From CALARM01 sp964431735 (GTDB taxonomy: Bacteria; Vulcanimicrobiota; SpSt-956; JAKJGF01), in the NCBI GenBank assembly GCA_964431735.1, contig CAYSLJ010000252.1:1-6867 (forward strand): a DNA stretch of 6,867 nucleotides, written 5' to 3'. Position 1 is the first letter of the stretch, and the number at the start of each line of letters is the position of its first letter. Positions 1 through 6,633 of the stretch are shown one piece after another. The translations under genes were made by a program, and so were the position numbers. A model generated the notes under the pieces. The model was not told where the DNA came from and ran no database searches. It saw nothing but the letters and a program-made list of their open reading frames with translations.

Positions 1-2
1 CG

Positions 3-74
3 GAAGAGTCCGGACAGGGACAGGTTTTAGAAATGGGTATGAACTTATCTGGAGCTGTACTTAGTTGTGACTGA
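3..74 (+). CDS. Possible C-terminal end of an upstream gene (partial)
   Basis: The third forward frame is open from the left edge to a TGA at 72-74 and would give 23 C-terminal residues containing GQGQVLEMGMNLSGAVLSCD. Nothing in them is recognisable. The case rests on an open frame running into the window, a stop 43 bases before the next gene, and the same orientation as that gene. The second forward frame is also open, to a TAG at 62, so the frame choice is uncertain. It may equally be non-coding. Confidence 0.35.
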   Translation, partial: EESGQGQVLEMGMNLSGAVLSCD

Positions 75-117
75 ACCGGTTATGCTTAACTCAATAATAA
101 ATTGGAGTTGATTTTCT

Positions 118-1083
118 ATGGACGACAGGATTGTATCTGCTTCTAAAGATACAAATATATTTGATGACCCTGCAGAAACAAAGACAGAACAGATAGCAAA
201 GAGTATAAAGAACAGAATTCTTGCCCTGCAGGCAGAGAATTTTGAAAATATTGAAGATATGTCTAAAAAGACAGGTATACCTGAAAGTACTCTTGCAAGT
301 TATATGAGAGGTATAAGAAGGCCCGGTATAGATAAACTCATAGAAATTGCAAATGCCTATGACATAAGTATTCAGTGGCTTGTAGGTCTCAGTGAACACA
401 GGAAAACCCTTCTTTCTTACAGAGACGGTGCAGATAACATGAATTACAGATATAATCTGGAATGTAACTGTGTGAGAATAGAAACTGTGAGGCCTTTTTT
501 TTCCAGTATTCATTACGGTGAAAAGAACAATCTCTTTTCTTATGAGAATTTTTATAAAACCTATTATCCCGGTATTGATAATTATATAAGGATGCAAAAC
601 AGAAGAGAACAGCTTTTGAAAGAGGGAAAAATAACCCTTGAAGAGATTGTATCTCTGAGGAGTCTTGAAGGGTATCTTTCATCTGATAAATTACCCCTTC
701 CATGTCAGGAAGAACTTCTGCTGAATGTAGAGAAAGCTCTTAAATATAACAATTATGATCTTATTTTTATTGATGAATATCTTTATTTCAATTTTGAAAT
801 TATTGATAATAAAGTAGTATGTCTTGAACTTCGCCTGTCAGATGAAATGCAGGAAGACAGAATAAGGAAGATGTATATTTATCTCTACAATCAGACTATA
901 ATAGATGATTTCAGAGAAGAGAGGAAATATTTAACTAAAAAAGCCCTCAAATCAATAACCAATTCCCAGCTGGTAGAATTACTACTTAAAACTATATCCG
1001 GCGGTCCTGAGGAAATAAAAGGAGTATTTGCAAAAATAAGGGATAGAGAAAAGAAATTACTGGAACTCAGCAGTGACTGGTAG
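118..1083 (+). CDS. XRE-family helix-turn-helix transcriptional regulator with C-terminal putative sensor domain
   Basis: This is a predicted DNA-binding regulator of 321 residues acting in the cytoplasm. Residues about 24-95 form a Cro/CI-type helix-turn-helix: NIEDMSKKTG (44-53) is the scaffold helix, IPESTLASYMRG (54-65) the recognition helix, and KLIEIANAYDISIQWLVG the closing helices typical of XRE proteins. The remaining ~220 residues carry no catalytic motif. The stretch from about 160 (RREQLLKEGK, then a region ending YNNYDLIFIDEYLYFNFEI) resembles effector domains behind some XRE regulators, where a long helix is followed by a beta-rich domain. That comparison is from memory and is an inference. 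There is no LexA-like Ser/Lys autoprotease signature. The ATG at 118 has GGAG at 104-107, about 10 bases upstream. The peptidase gene follows on the same strand after 80 bases, so co-regulation is possible but unproven. The regulator's target is unknown. Confidence 0.8.
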   Translation: MDDRIVSASKDTNIFDDPAETKTEQIAKSIKNRILALQAENFENIEDMSKKTGIPESTLASYMRGIRRPGIDKLIEIANAYDISIQWLVGLSEHRKTLLSYRDGADNMNYRYNLECNCVRIETVRPFFSSIHYGEKNNLFSYENFYKTYYPGIDNYIRMQNRREQLLKEGKITLEEIVSLRSLEGYLSSDKLPLPCQEELLLNVEKALKYNNYDLIFIDEYLYFNFEIIDNKVVCLELRLSDEMQEDRIRKMYIYLYNQTIIDDFREERKYLTKKALKSITNSQLVELLLKTISGGPEEIKGVFAKIRDREKKLLELSSDW

Positions 1084-1093
1084 TTAAACAGTG

Positions 1094-1152
1094 AGCGGTT
1101 ATCATATATAAATTCACTGGGCAACGGTCATCAGTGTTCACTGATAACTGCT
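1094..1152 (+). repeat. Imperfect inverted repeat and degenerate 7-bp-type repeats between the regulator and the peptidase
   Basis: AGCGGTTATCA (1094-1104) and TGATAACTGCT (1142-1152) are inverted copies with one difference, which in RNA would be a G-U pair, so an 11-bp stem can form. Between them, CACTG (1115-1119) pairs with CAGTG (1132-1136), and a second direct copy of the word, ACGGTCATCAGTG, lies at 1124-1136. CTGATAA and CTGCTAA stand in tandem at 1141-1154. The right arm ends just before the AAAGGAGG ribosome-binding site (1153-1160). The element could be an operator, a translational control hairpin, a weak terminator/attenuator, or a dispersed repeat. No T-run follows, so an intrinsic terminator is the least likely. 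Confidence 0.6.
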
Positions 1153-1163
1153 AAAGGAGGATT

Positions 1164-2480
1164 ATGTTGAAAAAAATATTTATATTATTTCTCATATTTA
1201 TATTATCTATAAATAGTTTCATCTGTTTTGCGAAAGGTACTTCTGTTGTTGCTCAGCTTACCAACCAGAAACCTCAGGCACAGGAATTAAAAAAACTTGC
1301 AGATGACCTTATGGTTACGGTAAGTAAAATAAGGGGCCTTAATTTTAAACATCAGATTACAAAAAAAGTGACAAATCAAAATGAAGTTCGTTCCATTATG
1401 CTTAAAGAACTGCAGAATCCTGAGAATATGGCAAAACTGGACGGGGAAGGAAAGATGCTCATAAAACTTGGTCTTCTTCCCGGAAATTTTGATTACAGAA
1501 AATTTCTTGTAGATCTTTATGTAGAACAGATTGCCGGTTTTTATGTCCCTGAAAATAAAATTATATATATAGCAGACTGGATGTCTATGGATATGCAACC
1601 TTCTATACTGTCTCATGAATTGACCCATGCCCTTCAGGATCAATATTTTGACCTTACGAAGGTACTCAAACCTGATTATAACAGATCTGATATGAATATG
1701 GCCAAAACATCTGTTGTAGAAGGGGAAGCTACAATGGTTATGCTCGAATATATGATAAAAGACTACGGATTTAATATTTATGATTTGCCCAATTTTTCTA
1801 TGGTTCAGTTTCAGGATATGATGCCATACAGCAGTTCTGCCGAAGCGAAACTTCTTTCTACTGCCCCTCCTGTTATAAGTGATACCATGACATTTCCCTA
1901 TTTATACGGAACAGATTTTATTATGTCTTTCGTTAAAAAATACGGATGGAAACAGGTTGCCAGTATATATGCTGCCATGCCTCAATCATCGGAACAGATA
2001 ATGCATCCGGAAAAATATATGTCTGTCAGCAAGGATTTTCCTGTTAAAATAGAATTAAATAATATAGAAAATGCCCTCGGACCGGGATGGAAAAAGATTA
2101 ATACAGATGTGCTGGGAGAATATGTTTACTATATTCTCGTGAGAGAACTTTCAGACAGGAGTACTGCTACTATAGCTTCTTCTGGCTGGGGAGGCGATCA
2201 GATACAATGTTTTCAGAACGGCTCTTCCGTTATGGTTATTATGATGACAGTCTGGGATACAGATAAAGATGGAAAGGAATTTTTCGATGCCTACAATAAA
2301 GTAGTATCAAATAAATATTCAAGAGAACATTTGGAAGATAAAGGAAAAAACTATTGCCTCTGGTCCACTGAAGATAAATACGTCTATACAGGAATAAACG
2401 GGAAAAAAGTTATTGTCATAGAAGGAGTTCCAGAAGAAATTATCTATAAATTGCTGAAAACCTGTTCTTTCTGGAAATAA
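1164..2480 (+). CDS. Exported HExxH zinc metallopeptidase (uncharacterised family)
   Basis: This is a predicted secreted or periplasmic zinc protease of 438 residues. Residues 1-24 are a Sec signal peptide: two lysines, a long Ile/Leu/Phe core, and a likely cut after CFA (about residue 23). The active site is HELTH at 151-155, in the context SILSHELTHALQDQYFDL, with His151 and His155 as zinc ligands and Glu152 as the catalytic base. VVEGEAT (184-190) offers Glu186 or Glu188 as third ligand, as in gluzincins. FPYLYGTDF (244-252) and SSEQIMHPEKY (275-285) match blocks I recall downstream of HExxH in a widespread uncharacterised bacterial family; the substrate is unknown. The C-terminal ~150 residues look like a beta-rich domain with no named match. 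A strong AAAGGAGG ends only three bases before the ATG; the adjacent in-frame TTG at 1167 would have six-base spacing and loses just one residue. It follows the XRE regulator in the same orientation. Confidence 0.85.
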   Translation: MLKKIFILFLIFILSINSFICFAKGTSVVAQLTNQKPQAQELKKLADDLMVTVSKIRGLNFKHQITKKVTNQNEVRSIMLKELQNPENMAKLDGEGKMLIKLGLLPGNFDYRKFLVDLYVEQIAGFYVPENKIIYIADWMSMDMQPSILSHELTHALQDQYFDLTKVLKPDYNRSDMNMAKTSVVEGEATMVMLEYMIKDYGFNIYDLPNFSMVQFQDMMPYSSSAEAKLLSTAPPVISDTMTFPYLYGTDFIMSFVKKYGWKQVASIYAAMPQSSEQIMHPEKYMSVSKDFPVKIELNNIENALGPGWKKINTDVLGEYVYYILVRELSDRSTATIASSGWGGDQIQCFQNGSSVMVIMMTVWDTDKDGKEFFDAYNKVVSNKYSREHLEDKGKNYCLWSTEDKYVYTGINGKKVIVIEGVPEEIIYKLLKTCSFWK

Positions 2481-2541
2481 TTTTATCGATCATGGTGGCT
2501 TCAGGAAACCACTTCTGCAATCTGTCAAGCAGTGGTAACAG

Positions 2542-3054
2542 TCACAGATAATCGAATAATTTTCTGCAATATTCAATAATATTTTCCTGTTTGGCTGTTT
2601 TATCTGTTTTAAACTGATCAACAAATTGTTCGGAAATACGGGCAAGCCTGAAGCTGAGTATCTGAGAAATCCTGTAAACAAGTTTATATACGGCGATGTT
2701 TTCTTCCTGCATAAGTTTTTTAAATTTATCTTTGGATATTTTTATCAGTTTTGTCTGTTCTGTAGCTCTTATAGTCCCGGTACGTCTTGTTTCTGTCAGA
2801 AAAGCCATTTCTCCTATGATGGCTCCTTTACTCATATTTACCAGCTTCTGTTCTTTTTCGGAAAATGCCTTGATTACTTCTACTTCTCCTTCCAATATGA
2901 TATAAAAAGAGTCCGCTTCATCTCCCTGTCTGAAGAGAAAAGAATTTTTTGAGAGAGTAATTTCTTCTGTAATTTCCGCAATTTGCTTTCTTTCTTCTTT
3001 TGTTAAATCCCTTAAGAGAGGAATATCTGTTAATAATTTCATATTGACTGACAT
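2542..3054 (-). CDS. Stand-alone cyclic nucleotide-binding domain (CRP-type cNMP) protein
   Basis: The 170-residue protein consists essentially of one cNMP-binding beta-barrel (about residues 8-125) with a short helical tail. LLTDIPLLRDLTKEE at the N-terminus is the usual entry to such domains, and GDEADSFYIILEGEVEVI (about 45-62) is the first barrel hallmark. GEMAFLTETRRTGTIRA (81-97) is the phosphate-binding cassette, with the Glu and Arg expected to contact the ribose and cyclic phosphate. The ~45 residues after the barrel hold no helix-turn-helix, kinase or channel segment, so it is not a CRP-like transcription factor; it may act as a regulatory partner in trans. An ATG at 3063 overlaps the ribosome-binding site AAAGGA (3068-3063). 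The ATG at 3054, eight bases after that site, is the better start, so the three extra residues are dropped. It diverges from the DUF4032 gene across 174 bases. Confidence 0.85.
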   Translation of the reverse strand: MSVNMKLLTDIPLLRDLTKEERKQIAEITEEITLSKNSFLFRQGDEADSFYIILEGEVEVIKAFSEKEQKLVNMSKGAIIGEMAFLTETRRTGTIRATEQTKLIKISKDKFKKLMQEENIAVYKLVYRISQILSFRLARISEQFVDQFKTDKTAKQENIIEYCRKLFDYL

Positions 3055-3193
3055 GATACACATCCTTTCACTATTTATAGATTTAACTGAAATATCTCAC
3101 CATTTATAAGTATATGATGAATACTATGTTTTCTTTTCTTTTTATGAAAGACTCTTTAATAAAATTATAATAATATTACTTTCTTCATAAATC

Positions 3194-3222
3194 TTGACAT
3201 TCCTCTCGTAATTGATTATTCT
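3194..3222 (+). promoter_or_regulatory. Sigma70-type promoter giving a probably leaderless mRNA
   Basis: TTGACA (3194-3199) is a perfect -35 box and TATTCT (3217-3222) a four-of-six -10 box, separated by exactly 17 bases. Transcription should begin about seven bases after the -10 box, at roughly 3228-3230, which is the ATG at 3229 itself. No ribosome-binding site precedes that ATG. Confidence 0.65.
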
Positions 3223-3228
3223 TATGTA

Positions 3229-4440
3229 ATGCAAATAGATGAAAAATCAAATCTCAAAGAAACAGATATATTTATCCGTCAGGGGCATCCTGATTTCCTG
3301 GATTTACCCTGGAATTTACCCCTTGTAGAATGGGAAAAGCACTGTTCACGCCTTGAAAAACTTCCCTGTGGACTTTCGCGCCATACGGTGGTTTTTGTCA
3401 ATTATAAGGGCATTCTTTATGCTCTTAAGGAATTACCGGCAGAACTGGCGGAAAAAGAATATAATCTCCTGAGACAGATGGAAGAGATAAAACTTCCCGT
3501 AGTATCTCCTGTGGGACATGTTAAAACTGTTACAACAGACGGAAATATGAGTGTTTTAATCACGAAATATCTGGAATATTCCCTGCCCTATTATTCCATA
3601 TTTATGCATTCAAGCCTTGAGCGATACAGACAATCTCTTCTCGATGCAATAACAGGACTTCTAGTGCAGCTACACCTTTCAGGTGTTTACTGGGGAGATT
3701 GTTCTCTCTCAAATGCCCTTTTTCGCCGTGATGCAGGAGCGCTGCAGGCCTATCTTGTAGATGCCGAAACATCTGAAGTTCATCCCACTATTTCTGATAA
3801 TCTCCGTACACATGAACTGGAGATTATGGAAGAAAATATAAGTGGTGCCCTTGCAGATCTTGCTGCTATAACTAAACTTCCCTCTGATTATCCCATATAT
3901 GAAACAGGAGAATATATTCATAAACGTTATGAAGAACTCTGGAATGTAATAAATAAAGAACAGGTTATAAGACCTGATGAAAAATATCGTATTCAGGAAC
4001 ATGTGAGAACCCTTAATGCTATGGGATTTTCAGTGGATGAACTGGAAATCAAAACAACTGAAACGGGAGAACGTCTGAAATTAAGAGCCTTTGTATCAGA
4101 TAGAAGTTTTCATGCCGATTTACTTCACAGTCTTACAGGAATTGTTTCTGAAGAAATGCAGGCAAGGCTTATAATAAATGAAATACAGGGGCTGAAGGTA
4201 AACCTGTCAAAACAGAATAACAGGAGCACCCCCCTGAGTGTGGCAGCCTTTCACTGGTTAAATGAATTTTTTACTCCTGTACTGGAGAAATTGAAAGATC
4301 TGAAAAAAGACTGTACTCCGGCAGAACTTTACTGTCAGATACTGGAACATAAATGGTTTCTCTCTGAAAAGGAAAAACGTGATGTAGGACACGACCTTTC
4401 AGTAGAGGATTATATAAAAAAATTCGGTCAAAATATTTGA
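3229..4440 (+). CDS. DUF4032 domain protein, kinase-like fold (lipopolysaccharide-kinase type)
   Basis: This is a predicted cytoplasmic kinase-like protein of 403 residues with unknown substrate. The N-terminal half follows the protein-kinase pattern. GLSRHTVVFVNYKGILYALKELP (48-70) carries the ATP-binding Lys67 and KEYNLL the likely partner Glu77. VYWGDCSLSNALF (153-165) is the catalytic loop with Asp157 and Asn162, and LVDAE (176-180) replaces the DFG metal site with Asp178. The DAETSEVHP block, the segment RIQEHVRTLNAMGF, and the C-terminal LEHKWFLSEKEKRDVG are hallmarks I recognise from DUF4032, mostly annotated as LPS-kinase-like proteins of actinobacteria. All key kinase residues appear to be present, so activity is plausible. 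No membrane segment or signal peptide is seen. No Met codon lies near the start apart from 3229, and no ribosome-binding site precedes it. CinA follows in 39 bases, suggesting one transcript. Confidence 0.85.
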   Translation: MQIDEKSNLKETDIFIRQGHPDFLDLPWNLPLVEWEKHCSRLEKLPCGLSRHTVVFVNYKGILYALKELPAELAEKEYNLLRQMEEIKLPVVSPVGHVKTVTTDGNMSVLITKYLEYSLPYYSIFMHSSLERYRQSLLDAITGLLVQLHLSGVYWGDCSLSNALFRRDAGALQAYLVDAETSEVHPTISDNLRTHELEIMEENISGALADLAAITKLPSDYPIYETGEYIHKRYEELWNVINKEQVIRPDEKYRIQEHVRTLNAMGFSVDELEIKTTETGERLKLRAFVSDRSFHADLLHSLTGIVSEEMQARLIINEIQGLKVNLSKQNNRSTPLSVAAFHWLNEFFTPVLEKLKDLKKDCTPAELYCQILEHKWFLSEKEKRDVGHDLSVEDYIKKFGQNI

Positions 4441-4449
4441 TAAGGAAAA

Positions 4450-4471
4450 AACAGCGTGTTAGCTGTTAGCT
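4450..4471 (+). repeat. Tandem GTTAGCT pair with a small hairpin in the DUF4032-cinA gap
   Basis: GTTAGCT occurs twice in perfect tandem (4458-4464 and 4465-4471). AACAGC (4450-4455) pairs with GCTGTT (4462-4467) around a six-base loop. The element ends eight bases before the cinA ATG and takes up the space where a ribosome-binding site would be expected; AAGGA at 4442-4446 is over 30 bases from the start. No T-run follows, so this is not a terminator. Confidence 0.5.
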
Positions 4472-4479
4472 TATGATTT

Positions 4480-5769
4480 ATGGTTGCAGAAATAATTTCA
4501 ATAGGCCAGGAATTGCTTCTCGGTGAAATTACCGATACGAATGCCTCTTATCTTTCCGATATGCTTTCCACTGCCGGTATTGATGTAAAATATCATACCT
4601 GTGTCGGAGATTATGCTTCTCAGATTCAGGAAGCTTTAACCATTGCAGTTGGAAGATCTGAATTGATTTTTACCACAGGTGGCCTTGGCCCTACGAAAGA
4701 TGATCTTACAAGGGAAGTAATATCTGAATTTTCCGACTGTCCTCTACGACTTCATAAAGAAAGCCTCAGGAGAATAGAACAGATTTTTAAGCTGAGAAAT
4801 TTGAACGTACCGCCTGTTAACAGAATACAGGCCATGATTCCTGAAGGTGCAACTGTAATAAAAAATGAACATGGTACTGCTCCGGGATTTTTACTGATAT
4901 ATAAAGGTATAAAAATAATTTCTCTTCCCGGTGTTCCTTCCGAGATGAAATCGATGTTTCAATCGATTTATCCTTTACTTAAAGAAAAAAATGAAGATGT
5001 TATACACACGAAACTATTGAATTGTTTTGGTATTCCCGAATCCCTTCTGGGGGAAAAACTCGGTAATCTTATGGATAGAAACAGTAATCCTTCCGTAGGA
5101 ACAAGGGTGAAAAACGGTGTTATTGCCGTGCGAATTCATGCAAAAGGTAAGACAGAAAAAGAAACTAAAAAGCTTATTTCAGAAACAGAAAAAGATATTC
5201 GTTCCCGTCTCGGTGATGTTATATTCGGTGAAGGCCACGATTTGCTTGAACATGCTGTGGCACAGGAACTGGCTAAAAAGAGATTAACCCTTTCTGTTGC
5301 CGAATCATGTACGGGAGGTCTTATATCTCATAAGCTTACAAATGTGCCCGGTATTTCCGAATATTTCCTTGAAGCCGTTGTTTCATACAGTAATAATGCA
5401 AAAATAGATCTATTAAAAGTGCCGGAAGAATTAATAAAAAAACATGGTGCTGTAAGCAAAAAAGTAGCAGAAGCTATGGCAGCGGGAGTAAAATTTCTTT
5501 CAGGTTCCGATTATGCAATTTCTGTTACAGGTATAGCAGGTCCGGCAGGAGGTACCTATGAAAAACCGGTAGGTCTTGTTTATATTGCTCTCACCGGCCC
5601 GTCAGGGACAGAGGTACAGAAGTTTCAATTTACCGGATCCAGGGAGGAAATTAAAGAAAGATCAGCCCTTTCTGCCCTTAATATGTTAAGGATGAAACTA
5701 ACAAAACTGAAGAAAAATGATGTTTCGCGGGGAGATTCCTTTTCATATGCCCATATGGCTCTCCGGTAA
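4480..5769 (+). CDS. cinA: CinA family protein: MoCF-like N-terminal domain plus nicotinamide-nucleotide amidase
   Basis: This is a full-length two-domain CinA of 429 residues. The N-terminal COG1058 domain (about 1-170) opens with the standard MVAEIISIGQELLLGEI and contains FTTGGLGPTKDDLT (64-77), GTAPGF (132-137) and LPGVPSEM (149-156). In the family this domain resembles molybdopterin-binding MogA/MoeA folds and can hydrolyse ADP-ribose. The C-terminal PncC domain (about 254-410) has AESCTGG (274-280) with the likely nucleophile Ser276, SYSNNAKIDLL with conserved Lys308, and GIAGPAGGTYEKPVG (351-365). It should convert nicotinamide mononucleotide to nicotinate mononucleotide plus ammonia in the pyridine nucleotide cycle. 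A hydrophilic tail of about 20 residues follows the domain. No ribosome-binding site sits next to the ATG, but the N-terminus matches the family exactly. Any competence role is historical and not implied here. Confidence 0.95.
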   Translation: MVAEIISIGQELLLGEITDTNASYLSDMLSTAGIDVKYHTCVGDYASQIQEALTIAVGRSELIFTTGGLGPTKDDLTREVISEFSDCPLRLHKESLRRIEQIFKLRNLNVPPVNRIQAMIPEGATVIKNEHGTAPGFLLIYKGIKIISLPGVPSEMKSMFQSIYPLLKEKNEDVIHTKLLNCFGIPESLLGEKLGNLMDRNSNPSVGTRVKNGVIAVRIHAKGKTEKETKKLISETEKDIRSRLGDVIFGEGHDLLEHAVAQELAKKRLTLSVAESCTGGLISHKLTNVPGISEYFLEAVVSYSNNAKIDLLKVPEELIKKHGAVSKKVAEAMAAGVKFLSGSDYAISVTGIAGPAGGTYEKPVGLVYIALTGPSGTEVQKFQFTGSREEIKERSALSALNMLRMKLTKLKKNDVSRGDSFSYAHMALR

Positions 5770-5920
5770 TCAATGGAATTAACAAAAATAGTGTTTTTTT
5801 ACGACACGTAGTTTCACTTTTCACTCTGAATATTCTGTGATAAATTTCTTTTTTCATTGTATATAAAATCACCTGTCATTTTTAAGTGCAACCATTAACA
5901 AAAAGTTAACATGTTTTATA
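5770..5920. other. Intergenic stretch between cinA and the HAD gene, no gene seen
   Basis: This is A+T-rich with several T-runs. The 8-bp palindrome GAATATTC is at 5828-5835, but there is no GC-rich stem followed by a T-run, so no clear cinA terminator. TTAAC (5895-5899) and GTTAA (5905-5909) form a small inverted repeat with a five-base spacer, 11 bases upstream of the -35 box of the next promoter. It is a weak operator candidate. An antisense open frame at 5678-5872 overlaps cinA and has no protein-like character. Confidence 0.4.
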
Positions 5921-5949
5921 TTGACTTTGATATAATTTATACTTATTAT
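5921..5949 (+). promoter_or_regulatory. Sigma70-type promoter of the HAD phosphatase gene
   Basis: TTGACT (5921-5926) and TATTAT (5944-5949) are separated by 17 bases. Transcription would start near 5956, giving a leader of about 50 bases before the ATG at 6007. A perfect TATAAT at 5931-5936 also exists, but its only -35 candidate, TTAACA at 5906-5911, is 19 bases away, so it is second choice. Confidence 0.6.
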
Positions 5950-5964
5950 TTTATTATAAATAAT

Positions 5965-5989
5965 TACCGGTAACGCATTCGTTACGGTA
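5965..5989 (+). promoter_or_regulatory. Leader hairpin directly upstream of the HAD gene ribosome-binding site
   Basis: TACCG/CGGTA and TAACG/CGTTA pair around the loop CATT with one bulged G at 5970, and T5965-A5989 closes the stem: 11 pairs in all. It begins about nine bases after the predicted transcription start and ends two bases before the AAAGAGGTG ribosome-binding site at 5992-6000. It could protect the mRNA 5' end or modulate ribosome access. There is no T-run, so termination is unlikely. Confidence 0.55.
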
Positions 5990-6006
5990 TTAAAGAGGTG
6001 AAGAAA

Positions 6007-6615
6007 ATGTTAGTTCCTTTATCAGGAAAGAGTTTTCATAATAAAGCTGCAGTATTTATGGATAGAGATGGCACTCTAAATGTGAGCAATAAACCCGACG
6101 GTACTTATCTCCCTGTAAATAAACCGGAAGATCTGGTGTTATTTGATCAGGCAAAAGACGGACTTGCAGAGCTTACAAAACAGACGGATCTCCTTAAAAT
6201 TCTTGTGACAAATCAGGGTGGCATAGGGGCAGGTTTTATGACTGTTGAGCAATTAAAACAGATTGATACTAAAATGCTGGAAGATATAAGAAGTGCCGGC
6301 GGAGATATTGATGCCATATATTTTGCTTCTACCAATGATAAGACAGATCCTATGAGAAAACCTAATCCCGGTATGTTGCTGAAAGCTGCAGAAGAACATG
6401 GTATAGATCTTACCAAATCCTATATGGTAGGCGATATGACTACAGACATATCGGCAGGGGAGAAGGCAGACCCACAGGTAGTAAGTATAGGACTTGAAAC
6501 TGGTTCAGGTTGCAGGGATAAAAAGGTAGATATAAAACCTGATGTTATGGTAAAAGATTTTAAGGAAGCTGCAGATTTTATTATCGCAGATCATAATAAA
6601 AGATTTCACAGTTAA
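6007..6615 (+). CDS. HAD superfamily subclass IIIA phosphatase (GmhB/HisB-N/PNKP-like), substrate unknown
   Basis: This is a predicted Mg-dependent cytoplasmic phosphatase of 202 residues, normal length for HAD-IIIA. All four HAD motifs are present. FMDRDGTLN gives nucleophile Asp19 and acid/base Asp21, and LVTNQGG motif II Thr68. MRKPNPGM gives motif III Lys118, and VGDMTTDISAG motif IV Asp143 and Asp147. The order DRDGTLN, TNQGGI, RKPNPGML, YMVGD is closest to heptose-bisphosphate phosphatase GmhB and HisB-N. However, the segment before RKP (about 104-116, ending NDKTDPM) lacks their zinc-binding cysteines and histidine, which makes it somewhat like polynucleotide 3'-phosphatases. No heptose or histidine genes are adjacent, so the substrate stays open. 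An in-frame GTG at 5998 is part of the Shine-Dalgarno sequence AAAGAGGTG, so the ATG at 6007, six bases after it, is chosen. The gene has its own promoter and terminator and appears monocistronic. Confidence 0.85.
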   Translation: MLVPLSGKSFHNKAAVFMDRDGTLNVSNKPDGTYLPVNKPEDLVLFDQAKDGLAELTKQTDLLKILVTNQGGIGAGFMTVEQLKQIDTKMLEDIRSAGGDIDAIYFASTNDKTDPMRKPNPGMLLKAAEEHGIDLTKSYMVGDMTTDISAGEKADPQVVSIGLETGSGCRDKKVDIKPDVMVKDFKEAADFIIADHNKRFHS

Positions 6616-6633
6616 TTGTTTAAATTACTTTTG

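Noticed and set aside
2..15. GGAAGAGTCCGGAC resembles the conserved GGAAAGTCCGG start of bacterial RNase P RNA.
   Set aside because: It has a base inserted in the core motif, the following sequence does not continue the RNase P pattern, and the partial coding frame ends at 74.
91..597. Long antisense open frames under the regulator, peptidase, cNMP and DUF4032 genes (for example 91-597 minus and 2626-2952 plus).
   Set aside because: They lie opposite genes with recognisable domains, have odd Cys/Tyr/Phe/Ile-rich composition and lack ribosome-binding sites. They are reading-frame shadows.
2440..2541. The minus-strand frame of the cNMP gene stays open for about 34 codons after its TGA (2544-2542), with protein-like LLPLLDRLQKWFPEATMIDK.
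   Set aside because: The single-domain protein is already complete before the TGA. Part of the extension is antisense to the peptidase gene, and nothing else in the window hints at TGA recoding. Only a comparison with relatives could revive it.
2481..2541. Possible bidirectional terminator between the convergent peptidase and cNMP genes (ACCACT 2508-2513 with AGTGGT 2531-2536).
   Set aside because: The stem is only 6 bp with a 17-base loop and has no T-run on either side.
3064..3193. TATAAT-like sequence on the minus strand (complement of 3164-3169) as promoter for the cNMP gene.
   Set aside because: No acceptable -35 box is found at the right distance, and the region is so A+T-rich that -10 look-alikes are expected by chance.
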